Assembly (NCBI GenBank): GCA_004026145.2
Contig: SWLE01000609.1
Span: forward strand, 58,109 to 122,108
Source: Takifugu bimaculatus
Lineage: Eukaryota; Chordata; Actinopteri; Tetraodontiformes; Tetraodontidae
Direction of reading: 5' to 3'
Length of the DNA stretch: 64,000 nt
Each line of letters starts with the position of its first letter. The stretch's first letter is position 1. Below, piece by piece: positions 30,710-42,424 of the stretch. The notes beneath the pieces are model-generated. The model ran no database searches, was not told the origin of the DNA, and worked only from the letters and a program-made list of their open reading frames with translations. A program made the translations under genes and the position numbers.

Positions 30710-31925
30710 ATGCCACTGTTTATGGAGGGTTGTGTGACGGGGTCAGGAACAATAAGTCAAAGGTGGAGAAGAAAGTTTAACTTTTCAGAAAAACTCTGCA
30801 CTGCAGACATACTGGAGTTACAGGCACATCTGAAACTCGAGTTGTTAAGTATAGACAAAAAGAAGAAGAAGAAGCATGACAAGCACAAGGCAGAGTATAA
30901 ATTGTCTGAGAAATGGTTGGAACAAAGTACCCTCAAAGACAAGAAGAGGAAAGAAAAGGCTCAGAACAGAAAGGAGAAAACAGCAGCAGCCCTGATACGC
31001 CCAGAAGATGAGACCGCTGCTAAAAGGCGCCCCCCTGCTCCGGAGCCACAGCCCCCAGAGGCAGCGGCAGAGGAGGAAGAGAATGCACCACTTCCGGAGC
31101 AAATAGAGCTTATCGCACCTCCCCATGCACAAGATCCCCCACAAATAACAGAAGGAAATGCAGCAAAGAAAGGAGCTAAACCCAAACCACAGCCGGCCTC
31201 CACTCTTCAACCGCTCCTACCCCCTCCATCTCTGTCTAATTTGAAAAGAGACAAGAAGTGCGAGAAAAGCAAAACAAGATGATGTTTATCCCTTCATTGC
31301 CTTGGAGCAACATAAAAAAACTATTCACCCGTTCGCAGATGTTTGCCCCATGGTAGAAGTAGCACACCCAAATGCAGGAGCTAATGCGCAGACTCCTCGT
31401 ACTATGTTAGTGTGCAGACCATGGACGAAAGAAGAGGGACGGAAAGCTCTGCCAGACATTCCTCCCATAGAGGAGGGACCTGAGGAGTTCATAAGAGCCC
31501 TAGAAGGGACCAGATTAAGTTTTCATCTGAATGGCCATGAAATGCTTCAATGTTTTATGAATCTATTCAGCAACAAGTGGCACCGTACAGCAGGAAACTT
31601 CACTGGAGCCAATGCCCACAATGAGGTTTTGGGAGCTGACACCCAACCCCTGGAACAAGCCTTACGACCACTGTACCAGAGAATCAGAGAATTTTGCCCG
31701 ACGAACAGACTATGGCAAAATGTCCCAGACGCATCATAAAGATGATGAAAGCCCATCAGAGCACCTTGACCGCCTGAAACCCATTTTTAGACAGAATTCA
31801 GGAATCCCTTGTAATGATGATGAAGCCGGACCCTATCAGCAACAGCTGAAGCGGGCCTTTGTAGGTGGTCTCACTTCCCCAATCAAAAAATATGCAGACA
31901 AACATTGGATCCAATTACAAGAAGT
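30710..31925 (+). pseudogene. ERV gag, frameshifted
   Basis: Open pieces: 30710-31282 (190 codons), 31302-31739, and a third frame from 31612. The first is a matrix-like N-terminus (LCTADILEL), then a Lys-rich stretch (KKKKKKHDKHK) and a long proline/glutamate-rich linker. The second starts the capsid (RPWTKEEGRKAL, GTRLSFHL). The third holds the capsid C-terminal part (EHLDRLKPIF). The nucleocapsid and protease expected next are missing. It would have formed the virion core; now defective. Confidence 0.75.
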
Positions 31926-32728
31926 TCCTTCTGGGCTGTGGTCCACCTCACCCACAGATGTGGGACTAGTCAAAGGACTAGCCCCCTACCGAGTTAAACT
32001 GAAATCTGACAGAGTACCAATAGTGCGTCAGTACCTGTTAAGAAAAGAAACAGAGAAAGGAATTCAGCCAGTGAGGTAAGACATGTTGAAATCAGGAATA
32101 TTGATTGAAGCCCCAGACGCAGTATGCAACACACCCATTTTTCCTGGAGAAAAGGCACACAGGAAAGTGGAGAATGGTCCAAGATTTAAGGCCATTGAAT
32201 GACCTTGTGGAACATGCAGTACCAGATGTTCCAAATCCACACAATTTGTTAAACTCACTCACACCAGATAAGAAATGTTTGGGGATCGAGACGGGCCGTT
32301 GGCATTTTACACCAAAAGACTGGACCCAGTAGCAGGAGGATTCCCGCTCTGCTTACAGGCCTGTGCTGCTGCAGCAGAAGCTGTGAAAACGTCAGCTGAA
32401 CTAGTGCTGAGCCACTCACACTGAAAGTCCCACGTTCGGTTTCACTGATACTGTTCCAGACCTCACTCCCCTTTTTGACACATGCGAGACACTGGCCTCA
32501 CTGTTGTTGTCACAACCGAACATCACGTTGCAGAAATGTGGACCTTTGAACCCTGGAACTCTGGTCCCTTCTCCAGAAGATGGAGAACCACACTTTTGCA
32601 AAACAGCAATTGAAACAAAACCAAGGTCTGACATTTCTCAGAGCCCATTACAGCACTCAACAGTAGCGTTTGTTGATGGCTCCGCCTCAAAAGACGAGAA
32701 AGGGCGGAACCGAGTAGGCTATGCTGTA
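31925..32728 (+). pseudogene. ERV pol: RT start and first half of RNase H, deleted
   Basis: After the capsid the reading passes without a protease into the RT N-terminus (WSTSPTDVGLVKGLAPY, then WRMVQDLRPLNDL near 32175). At about 32275 a deletion removes the catalytic palm, and sequence resumes in the RT-RNase H connection (about 32300-32400). The RNase H start VDGSASKDEKGRNRVGYAV (32674-32728) is cut by a LINE. Several frame changes are present. Confidence 0.75.
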
Positions 32729-34665
32729 AGATTCAGATTCAGATTCAGATGCTTTATTGTCCCACACGGGGAAATTTACAGTGCAACAACAGCAACAAGA
32801 GCACTCAGGGAAAAATAAGATAGAATCAAATAGAAATCAAATGGAATATACAAAGAGGATGTGTATTTACAATAATCCAGATAAATGGATACTCGGCCTC
32901 TGTGTACCTGTACATAGTACAGAGGGTGAATACAATATACATATCAGAATATATAATATTCAGATTGTGTTAGCGGTTGTTCTGTTTATTGTGCAGTCTG
33001 ACAGCAGCTGGCAGGAAAGATCTGCGATACCTCTCCTCCACCCAGCGAGGGTGGAGCAGCCGCTCACTGAAGGAGCTGCCTAGTGCTGTCAGGGTGTCCT
33101 GTAGGGGGTGGGACGTGTTGTTCAACATGGATGACAGCTTAGCCATCATCCTCCCATTTCCCACCACCTCCACTGAGTCCAGGGGACATCCCAGGACAGA
33201 GCTGGCCCTCCTCACCAGTCTGTCCATCCTCTTCCTGTCCCTGTCTGTGATGCTACTGGACCAGCAGACAATCCCATAGAAGATGGCTGATCCCACCACA
33301 GAGTCATAGAAAGTCCTCAGGAGGGGTCCCTGCACTCCAAAAGACCTCAGCCTCCTGAGCAGGAACAGTCTGCTGTTGCCCTTCTTGACCAGGGCGTCTG
33401 TGTTGTGTGTCCAGTCCAGGTTATTGTTTAGGTGAACACCCAGGTACTTGTAGGACTCCACCGCGTCAACATCCGTTCCCAGGATGTTCACTGGTGCAGG
33501 CGGGGGGTTGTTACGCCTGCGGAGATCCACCACCAGCTCCTTGGTTTTGCCAGCGTTGATCTGGAGGTTGTTCCGCAGGCTCCAGTCCACAAAGCCCTGA
33601 ATAAGTTCCCTGTACTCCGTATCGTCCCCATCAGTGATGAGGCCGACAGCAGCAGAGTCATCAGAGAACTTCTGGAGGGTGACATGAAGATGTGCTGTAG
33701 GAGAAGTCCGCGGTGTAGAGGGTGAACAGGAAAGGAGCCAGAACTGTTCCCTGCGGGACACCGGTGCTGCAGAGAAGCCGATCTGACTCGGAGCCCTTCA
33801 CCCTCACAAACTGTGGTCTTTGTGTAAGGTAGTCCAGAATCCATGTTGTGAGGTGGTGATCCACCCCAGCTACCTCCAGTTTGTCCCCCAGCAGCCTGGG
33901 CTGGATGGTGCTGAATGCACTGGAGAAATCAAAAAACATGATCCTCACAGTGCTTCCAGCCTTCTCCAGGTGAGTGAGGGAGGTGTGGAGGAGGTAGATG
34001 ACGGCATCGTCCACCCCGATGCTCGGCTGGTAGGCGAACTGCAACGGGTCCATGAAGAGCTCACCAGTGGGCGCAGGTGGGCGAGGATGAGTCTCTCCAG
34101 CGTCTTCATCAGATGAGACGTCAGAGCCACCGGCCTGTAGCTGTTGAGCTCCTTGGGGTGCGGTGTCTTCGGCACTGGGACGATGCAGGACATCTTCCAC
34201 AGCTGTGGCACTCTCCCCAGCTTCAGGCTCAGGTTGAACATGTGACTGAAGATCCCACACAGCTGGTCTGCGCAGGACTTCAGGAGCCTGGAGCTGATGC
34301 CATCCGGACCTGTCGCTTTCCTGGCCCTGTTCTTCTTCAGGGCCTTCCTCACCTGGTGTGGTGTGAGGGACAGGCTGGAGCAGGGAGGTGTTGGTGGGGG
34401 GGACGGGCATGGGCCAGGGTGTGAAGTGTCGGGAATGTGTGAACTGAAGTTCATGAGAGAGGGAGAGGAGGGGGGACAGGAGGAACAATGGGTTTGCAGG
34501 CACAGACAGTGGCGGGGGTAGCAGCAGAGGAGACTGGGCCGGGGGAGGGGAGGTTACCTGATCAAATCTATTGAAAAACAAGTTCAGGTCGTTAGCCCAC
34601 CCCCGGTCACCCACAGGTTGGGACTTCTGCTCCTTGAAGCCCGAGATGGTCTTCAGGCCCTTCCT
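32729..34665 (-). mobile_element. Rex1-type LINE (5'-truncated), inserted in ERV RNase H
   Basis: The minus strand encodes RT pieces. About 34454-33945 has RARKATGPDGISSRLLKSC, WKMSCIVPVPK and YRPVALTSHLMKTLERL. About 33900-33720 has FDFSSAFSTIQP and GVPQGTVLAPFLFTLY. 33761-32970 has KFSDDSAAVG, GKTKELVVD and YKYLGVHLNNNLDW. It ends at 32729 in short ATTCAG repeats next to CTTTATTGTCCC, the usual fish Rex1-like 3' end. Frameshifts separate the pieces. It codes for reverse transcription of itself; now defective. It is younger than the ERV it interrupts. Confidence 0.85.
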
Positions 34666-35020
34666 AACCACGTCAGATGCAGTGTTAGAAGCTAAAGCAC
34701 TTCCATCTTCCTGCTCAGCACAAGTGGCAGAACTGTCTGCAGTTCTGAGAGCATGCCAGAGGTATGAAGGACAGGAACTAACTATTTACAGACAGTCAGT
34801 ATGTTTTTGGAGCAATACACCATTTTGCAAAGATATGGCAAAACAGAGGGTTCCAGAGGTCACAAGGTCAAACCCTTACACATGTAGCACTTCTGCAGCG
34901 ACTGCTGGATGCAGCCCAGCTTCCTTCTGCACTAGCAGTTTGCAAATGTCGTGCACACCAAAAAGAGGAAACAACTTTGCGGACCAAACCGCAAAGAGGG
35001 CTGCAAAAGGACCTAAATAA
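34666..35020 (+). pseudogene. ERV pol: second half of RNase H
   Basis: The RNase H frame resumes right after the LINE (LEAKALPSSCSAQVAELSAV), then passes through frame changes (QELTIY, then a shifted AHQKEET part). The active-site region is damaged by frameshift near 34790. Confidence 0.75.
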
Positions 35021-35049
35021 GTGTGAAGCGCAGAGGTGTTTCTAGTAGA

Positions 35050-36170
35050 CTTAGACATTTTGAACGACTCACAAGGTTCAGTGTCACACGCAGAACTGAA
35101 ACAGTGGATAAATAGAGGAGCTCAGAAAAGTGATGGCCTCTAGAAAAGTGACGGCAAACCGATCCTTCCAAAAAGCCTGTACAAAACAGCAGCATTAGTG
35201 AGCCATGGCTGACCCATGTCTCAAGAGGAGGGATGGTACATAGAGTCAACCAACACTTCTACACCATCAAGTGTTCAGATTTTGCTCAAAACTATTGCAG
35301 ATCATGCATAATCTGTTGCAAACACAATGCACAAGGAAAGATGAGACCAACGAGAGGCAAGTTTCCTGCACCACAACATCCATTCCAGGAAATAAAGATG
35401 GATTTTATTGAACTATCATTATCACAAGGATGCAAGTATTGCCTAGTGATAATAGATACATTTTCCAAATGGGTAGAAATCTATCCTGCAAAACGCAATG
35501 ATGCAATCACAGTGGCGAAAAGCCTTTGCAAACATTACATTCCTACCTATGGCATACCTCAGACCGTAAGATCAGACAATGGAAGCCATTTTGTGAATGA
35601 AGTGATGAACCTTTGCTCCACAACGCTGGGGTTCAAGCTGAAAAATCACTGTGCATACCACCCCCAGAGTGCAGGACTAGTAGAAAGGACAAATGGAACC
35701 ATAAAGAACAGACTGAAGAAAAAAACCATGGAAGAAACAGGGAGAGCATGGCCAGACTGTCTATCTCTGGTAAAGCTCTGGATGAGGATTACCCCTACAC
35801 AATCGGGGCTAACACCGTTCGAGATGCAGTGCATGGCCGACCTTTCCCTCTTCAATAATATAAATATCAAAAGCCAACCATGAGACCACCCTAGCAGAGT
35901 GGATGAGAAAACTGCTAAATAGCAAAGAAGCTCAAATGTCTAGTAGTCTGCCGATAACCTCTGCTTCTGTCCCACAGACGAACCTCAAGCCTGGTGACTG
36001 GGTCCTGATCAAGGTCCTGCAAAGGAAGAACTGGAGCTCTCCGCGCTGGGAGGGGCCCTACCAGGTTCTCCTGACCACTCCTACTGCAGTAAAGATCACT
36101 GAGAGACCATCTTGGATCCACAAAAGTCACTCCAAGGCCATCGAACCCCTGCCAGACCCGCCTCAACCAG
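35050..36170 (+). pseudogene. ERV integrase
   Basis: The ORF at 35233-35883 holds the zinc-binding end (CRSCIICCKHN), the core with Asp in MDFIELSLS and VRSDNGSHFVN and Glu in GLVERTNGTIKN, in the spacing usual for DDE integrases. After a frame change at about 35860 the C-terminal domain follows (LKPGDWVLIKV, SPRWEGPYQVLL, SKAIEPLPDP at about 35980-36160), as in gammaretrovirus-type integrase. The frame change and missing upstream pol make it non-functional. Its end overlaps the env start. Confidence 0.8.
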
Positions 36171-38083
36171 GTGAAGAAATCAGCAGAACCACTCTCAATT
36201 TTTGGCATGGGTCTGGTTCAGGTGGTCCTGGGAGCAATCCTGCTGCTTCTGGGAGCAGCCCCATTCACAGAGCTCTCACCAACCAGCGGGGGACGAGGAG
36301 AGGAGGGGACCCCACCGACAGCCCAACGAGAAAAACGCAACACCGGAGGAGTAACAGATCGTACTCAGTGCAGCAATGGCACAGCTCACTCCTTTATTCT
36401 ACGGATATGTGTAGCTTCCAACAACAAGACCACAGTTCTTTTCCCATGGACAGGACTGCAGAGGGGGGAGAGAATGCAGTACAATACGGGAACAATTATC
36501 CTTGATACTTGACCAATGATCAGCTGGACACCAGCTGGGGAACACTGACAGCGGACCCACCAGGACAAGACTGGTCCTCCTACTCAACGTCCAAGGCCGC
36601 CAGACACCAACGACCACTATTCTCAGTAAAGGGGACATCTGCGGGCCTTATAGTTGAAGTTGACTTAAGCCAGAATAAAACCCTAAATCCCAGTCTAGTC
36701 TAGTAGGAGGGTGCTGGGGTTTCTTGGCCTGGGCATGGTCCGCTGGGCAAGATCCTCGCTTCTATTTCCAGTTATGTCAACTGCCAAGCGTTAACGGCAG
36801 AGCAAGCAAAGCTCAGATGTCCAGAGCTATAATTTTGGAAGAAAACACATCAACAGATGATTTGTTCCAAGTTCTTACTGTAATTTCTGCAGATGTGAAC
36901 AACTGGCAGAACAAGCAGCAAATGCTTTTAAAACGGACTGTGTAGTGTGTTTAGCCCCCAGACCAATTCTCAGAACTACACCAAGCATGGTGCCTCCAAA
37001 TTGTATTATTGAGCTAATGATGAAAATTAACCCTAATGATGCCTGCAGCAACTGGGATCAGTTTTTTTCCCACTAACTACTGCAGAGAAAAGAAAACCAA
37101 TCTTTTCTAACAAGGTTGCCATTGGTAACTTCTCTTGCATAACCCTTACAGGTGACGGGGACAGAATAGGCCAGTTAGAGGAATCCTGGTGTGCGACCAC
37201 AATGGATTTGGACGTCACAACACATCATGTTGTGTTGCGCAACAACATCTGGTGGTGGTGCGGGGATGAAAGGCTGTTTGATGCCCTACCTAAGAGACGC
37301 ACAGGCTTATGCGCCTTAGCCACTTTACTAATGCCTGTTTCTGTATTGCCCATGTCTACCTCTGAGCTGGCAATGCAGTTCAGTCCAACTGCAGCCAGCC
37401 ATCTGCACAGAAGCAAGAGATTCACATGGCAATCTGAGAACGATCCCACCTACATAGATGCTATTGGTATTCCAAGAGGTGTCCCTGATGAGTATAAATT
37501 AACTAATCAGGTAGCAGCAGGGTTTGAAAATGTCCCATTGATTTCAGCACTATTTCCAGTAACCCCAAACAAGAATGTGGATAGGATCAACTATATCCAC
37601 TACAATGTGCAACGATCAGGTACCTGGACACAAAGTGGGTTTGAAGCTGTTCATAGCCAGCTCTCTGCTACCTCCCTGTTAGCATTTCAGAATAGGATCG
37701 TGGTTGACATGCTGTTGGCTGAGAAGGGAAGAGTGTGCGCTCTGTTTGGAGAACATTGCTGCACATTCATTCCTAACAACACCGCCTCAGATGGAAGCCT
37801 CACCCAAGCCATAGAGGGCCTCCGGATCCTGAACGGAAAGATGAAAGATCACTCTGGAGTTGACGCCTCTATATGGGATAATTGGATGAATGTTTTTGGA
37901 CAATACAAGATGTTGGTAACATCAGTGTTAACCTTCTTAGCAATTTTGTCTGCAATATTGACACTGTGTGGTTGTTGTTGTATCCCCTGCATACGTCCTC
38001 TTGTTAAGCGTTTAATAACCACAGCTATCTCACCAGTAACCACACAATTGGCCCAGCTATCCTCTACTCGACAAGGCTGGTGA
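36171..38083 (+). pseudogene. ERV env (SU-TM), SU broken, TM intact
   Basis: 36171-36512 encodes a hydrophobic signal peptide (VLGAILLLLGAA) and the start of the surface subunit, ending at a stop. 36513-37200 is SU with stops and frame changes. 37202-38083 (293 codons) is open: end of SU, a furin-type site RSKR (about 37411-37422), fusion-peptide region, heptad region, the CX6CC motif CALFGEHCC (about 37736-37762) and a membrane anchor followed by CGCCC. The motif order marks a gammaretrovirus-type envelope. Without intact SU, no functional envelope is expected. Whether the open TM part is expressed is unknown. Confidence 0.8.
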
Positions 38084-38326
38084 TGAGAAAGAAGAGGAAG
38101 ATGCTGAATACCACTGGCCAGATCTTTTCCCATACCCAATTGAATGTGATTCTGATTGTTAAAATCTGAAGATTGATTCCAATCTGCTAATGTTTTCCAA
38201 CAGTAAAGAACCGGTTCTCGACACGAGTAGTGAAATTCTGATGCTTTATGAAGTAGTGTGCAGAAAATGCTTTTCAAAATGTATACTATGGATGTTTCTG
38301 CTCAGTTCCTGATAAAGAGGAGGGAA

Positions 38327-38728
38327 TGTTTGGTTCAAACTGTTCATATAGCAATGCTGTAAGCGCTTATTATCACTCCTGACCAGAACCCTGACCTGCT
38401 TTAGCTGATGTTCTATCACCTCAGGATAGCAGGGGACAACCTGACCATCCTGTGACACTCCATCCCCCATTTTCTTATATGTTCCTTTTGTATATATCAT
38501 GCTTTGTTTTATCATGTGACGCTTATGCTTTATCATGTGATGCTTATGCATACGTTTACTGTACCCTTACATGTTTGTGTGCTAGTATAAAATAAACTGT
38601 TCAAGGCTCACACGCTGTAGCTACACTGCAGACGTGTGGTTGCCCTCGCAGCAAGTAAACTGAAGCTTCCGTCTCGTTCCTCTGAAGGCAACAGCACGGG
38701 AGGGGAACTGATCCCTTTCTCCCTAACA
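38327..38728 (+). repeat. ERV 3' LTR with polypurine tract
   Basis: TGTTTGGTTCAAACTG...CCCTAACA, preceded by the polypurine tract AAAGAGGAGGGAA (38314-38326). Same length as the 5' LTR, with compensating small indels. Confidence 0.9.
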
Positions 38729-39094
38729 AGAATTACTGGGGAAATGCAGCTAATACGAAAACGATCTATTTTAGTTTTTACTTTATTTAGTCAGTGGCTG
38801 TACTTTTTGCTTTTTAAAATACATTTTTACTGTTTACTTTTTACCATAAAAGTCTACACTGGTTAATTTTATTATGTCTATTCAACAGTCAACTGGACTG
38901 TTTTTGTTCTCTTTTGAATATGTCACCTTCTATCCAGAAGGCTTCTTCAGAAATTCTTTTGAAATAGAGAATTCTGTTGTTTACTTATTTTTTGAATCTT
39001 CTTAATTTGAATATTTATTTTTCAGTTTGTTTGAGAAGACGAATTAATTACAGTTTGAAAGAAACTGAAGCCTTAAATACCAAGATTGTGAACC

Positions 39095-39385
39095 TGTCAC
39101 AGCTGCAGGTCGCTTCGCCCGCGCACCTGTTGTGCATCAGGACTCTAATGAGCCCCCTTCTCAATCCCGGAGGCCCACCTGCTCCCTGCCGGATCGTTAT
39201 TCCTGTTCAGGTGACTTTCCAGCCTATTCCTGTTTGCCTGCCTGCCCGGTTCCGACCTTGCCTGTTCCTGACTATTCTGTTCTGCCTGCTCCCCGGTGAA
39301 TCCTGTCTGTTGTCTGTTTCTGACAATAAAGCGGTGTTCAGCCGAACTCTGCTGTCGCATTTGGGTTCTCGTCTGGTCCGTGACA
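39095..39385 (+). repeat. Solo LTR (Gypsy-like) with 5-bp target-site duplication
   Basis: TGTCACAGCTGCAGG...GGTCCGTGACA, 291 bp, with AATAAAG at about 39325. It is flanked by GAACC at 39090-39094 and 39386-39390; gene 1's spacer shows the empty site (TGTGAACCAAAG, about 13682). A solo LTR left after LTR-LTR recombination. Confidence 0.9.
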
Positions 39386-39472
39386 GAACCAAAAAGTGTC
39401 TAAAAGTGTCCCCCGCTGCTGCGCTGCGGTTGGTTCCACAACACGCAGCACGTTCAGTTCCAAACTTTGAAG

Positions 39473-39560
39473 ATGAGTTCAGACGTTTGTGTTGGAAGTG
39501 TTTGTGTACCTTTACGAAATCTGCAGAACTCGATCCAGTCGGTCAGAGACCGAGTCAAAG
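39473..39560 (+). CDS. Second copy of the 29-codon candidate first exon
   Basis: Same 88 bp and donor (AAAG/GTAAAG) as at 14460, same encoded residues. Product unknown. Confidence 0.3.
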
Positions 39561-39699
39561 GTAAAGATCACTTCAGACGGATCTAGAAATGGCAGCTAGC
39601 TAACGCTCCTCAACGAGCTACTGGCCTGATGTGTCGCTCAAGTGAAGATAAAATCGTGACCGTCGCCAATAAAACAACACTCAAACCTTCATTTAAACC

Positions 39700-39788
39700 C
39701 AAGGTAGTTTTCTCTGTCAACTGGACTGGGTTTCTTCTCTTGAAGACGTTTCGCCTTCTATCCAGAAGGCTTCTTCAGTTCTGAAGTT
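39700..39788 (+). repeat. Short palindromic insert with 12-bp direct repeats
   Basis: About 89 bp between two copies of TTCATTTAAACC (39688-39699 and 39789-39800). The empty site is seen in gene 1's spacer (about 14678). It contains the hairpin GCCTTCTATCCAGAAGGC. A small non-autonomous element is likely; family not identified. Confidence 0.6.
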
Positions 39789-40303
39789 TTCATTTAAACC
39801 GTTTTAATATATCACATATCTCAGACAGTACAGAGATTTAAAGGCTTCAGTGATCCTCTTAGTTGGTGCCCAGATGGGAGTGGTGAAAGATGCAATTTGA
39901 GGAAATGGAGGCGCACGCACGTGCGCGCGCACACACCCTCCCACACACACACACACAATGCCAGAATTGTCCTCCTCCTGGACTCTTGATCTGCTCCTCT
40001 TTCAACACTTGTTTCATTTGTTAATTACAATATTTAAATATCAGCCAACACTGATGAGAACACGTTCTTGATGACTTCCCCACGTTGCCATGACAACCAT
40101 AAATGAGGCAATTCTAAGACCAGAGACCAGAATTGTTTTCCTGTTTTGTGTACTTAAACTTGTATTAAACTCTAAACTTTTGGCTTCCTGTAATTAAATT
40201 TACCATTTCTAAATATAATTGATCATCTAACACATTTTAAAATAATGTTGTGGCGGACACACCGGGGTGTATCTCACACCCAGGTGATGCATGGGGTGAT
40301 GGA

Positions 40304-40432
40304 CATGGTGAACTGTGAACTTCCCTCATTAGAGTTGTGATTCGAGCCAACGTTCCTCTTCCGGTGCCAAGTAGCCTGTGCAGTTTATCCTCAATTGTTT
40401 TCTCAGTTAACTTGACTGTTCGTTTAGATTCC
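40304..40432 (-). pseudogene. BEL gag 5' fragment fused to LTR start
   Basis: Minus-strand codons from MESKRTVKLTEK (start at 40432) to about the 40th residue, then filler. Upstream of the ATG the sequence is the BEL LTR start (TATGTAAG) instead of the leader, so LTR body and leader are deleted here. Confidence 0.75.
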
Positions 40433-42424
40433 ATTTCCTTACATATCCAGCCCCTAATTGGGTTAACTGTAAGATTACACAATTATCAATTTAACTCAAA
40501 ACTAAGAGCCATCAAATTAAAACTATTAACAGAATAGAAATAATCTTTCTTAACTAAAATAAATCTTTTCTTACATATTGTCCATTGTGTTTACATGGCT
40601 TCCTGCAAAAGGCATAACTTCTGCACAGACCTCTCCAGGGTGCTGTTTTTGTCTGCAACTTCACACGACGTACAGTGTGAGAAGAATTATTGTTATTGTT
40701 GTTATTAGTATTATCTTTAAATGCTATGATATGTAGATTTTGAGTGTTTGAGGAATGTTGACAGCAAAAGAAGAACATGAGAGTGTTTTGTAAAAGTACT
40801 GATGCTGCTTACAACCAAGCCCAGCATCCAGATGTATCCTGTTGGTCAAGATAAGAGAAGTTTGTTAAGATAGGAGAGGACAATGAGATATGAGATCTTG
40901 TTTGGACACCCATTCTGTTTGCTCCAATAAAAGAATGAGCGAGCAGCAGACGAACAGAGTTGACAGAGGAACCTTGAACTGCTGCTCAGCTCTCCCTAGC
41001 AAGGAACTCCTGTTGTTTGTGTGGTTGATCTGAGTCTAGTGAACGAACAGCGCGGGTGATCAAAACTTCACCCTTACAACAGTTCCACTGGAATCAGGGA
41101 AAGTTTGTACTATTCTTCCCATGATCCACGTGCTTCGTGGGGATGAACTGTCCACTACTAGCACCAGTTTCTTCCTGAGGTCCTCCGTACAGAACGTGGC
41201 TGTACTCCCGGGATCCATAAAGGCATATGTCTCTATGGACCTTCCACTGTTGCGGGACTTCACCTTTACAGGAACCACGGGTAACAAGCAGTCCGTTTCT
41301 CCGGCCCCAGTGTATCCACACACCTCTTGCTTGGCTGAACCAGGAACTACAGACATCTCTTCATTCTGAGTATTACCCTGATTGGTCACAGATGTGGTGT
41401 TCCTAGTCTCCTCATTCTGATGAAGAATGTCCGGGTGTCTCCGTGAACACTGTTTACATATTATTTTCTTCTTACAGTTCTGGCTAATATGCCCCCGTCT
41501 TAAACACCCGAAACACAGTCCCTTCGTTTTCAATACATCAAGACGTTCCTTGTTTGGTACGTCCTTGATCTTGCTACAAGATTCCAATGTCTGATTCCCT
41601 TGACAAAATAAACATGGTGTTTCAAAAGCATTTCCTGTTTTGGCTGAGTTTCTTTGTTTCGGGGTTGTAGCTGCACTCTTCTTTCCTGTTGTCATATTAG
41701 TTGCGAAGCTACTTCCTTTTGATACACTCTTGACCACTTTCTCATTTTCTTTGCCTTTTCCTGCTGTAGATGTGTTTTTGCCCTGTAGGTCACCAAAAAG
41801 TGGATCCGAGATTACTTTAGACTGCATCTAGTTCCAGTCTCTCTTTTGCAGCCTTAATACGCGCTTCCTCCATTTCCAGCTCATGTTTCTTTTGCAAAAC
41901 TACACCACGTTCCACTAAACCACAGAGCTTGGCTTCTTCAAGAGCACAAACTGATGAATGAGTAGACATGACAGTTGAACGTACCGCACGGGAACCATTC
42001 TTGTTTATAGGCTGGTTGGAATTTATCCCCACTTGTGATACACCATCTTCGAGGCCCAATCTCTTCCTCTTCTTGGTCTGTGGGCGGAAGCTTGAAATCT
42101 CCTGCTCCATCCATTTTTCAGTTTCTTCAGTAAACTCACTGATGACCATCATTTTGGGCTCAAACCAGTTCCTAATATCAGCCTCCTTCTCATCCTTCAG
42201 ACAAAAGACCTCCTATTTGCCTATTTATCTCCCTAAAGTCCAGCACACTGGCGTTGAACTTATCCTGCATTATTTCTTGCACTGTTGGCAGATTACCAGC
42301 TTCAGTGATCAGACTGTGAACTTCCCTCATTAAAGTTGTGATTTGAGCCAACGTTCCTCTTCCGGTGCCAAGTAGCCTGTGCAGTTTATCCTCAATTGCT
42401 TTCACAGTTAACTTGACTGTTTTA
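40433..42424 (-). mobile_element. BEL deletion derivative (copy B3)
   Basis: Minus strand: gag N-terminal pieces (42405-41817), Cys/His region and protease start (41827-41060 ORF, 255 codons), then direct fusion to the pol C-terminus at about 41163-41166, the same junction as copy B1. A 407-bp insertion (40665-41071) splits the 3' end. A one-base change (CATCTTCGAGG, about 42050) shifts the gag frame. The 5' end joins LINE sequence at about 42424. Confidence 0.85.
40665..41071 (+). mobile_element. Unidentified 407-bp insertion in BEL copy B3
   Basis: Flanked by AACTTCAC (40657-40664 and 41064-41071), 8 bp. Other BEL copies read continuously here (CAACTTCACCCTCACAAC). It carries CCAATAAAAGAATG (about 40925) and a TTATTGTTATT run, and could be a solo LTR or a hAT-like element. 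Termini are not clear. Confidence 0.5.

Larger units (their letters stand above)
29762..38728 (+). mobile_element. Endogenous retrovirus (gammaretrovirus-like), decayed provirus
   Basis: Two 402-bp LTRs (29762-30163 and 38327-38728) flank leader, gag, pol and env in order on the + strand. The 5-bp target-site duplication AGAAT is present at 29757-29761 and 38729-38733; genes 1 and 3 still have the empty site (CAGAATTACTGG). LTRs differ at roughly ten positions by eye. The coding regions carry frameshifts, stops and large deletions, and a LINE interrupts pol. It is an old copy without coding capacity for virus. Confidence 0.9.
38734..40303 (+). other. Spacer downstream of the ERV
   Basis: Corresponds to the spacer after genes 1 and 3 but shortened. 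It contains a solo LTR, a copy of the 29-codon exon and a short palindromic insert (listed separately). From 40248 about 55 bp of unmatched filler (TGTGGCGGACACACCGGGG...) lead into BEL sequence. No other gene seen. Confidence 0.6.

Noticed and set aside
36171..38083. Functional captured envelope gene
   Set aside because: SU carries stops and frame changes between 36513 and 37200, so no complete envelope can be made; only the TM part is open.
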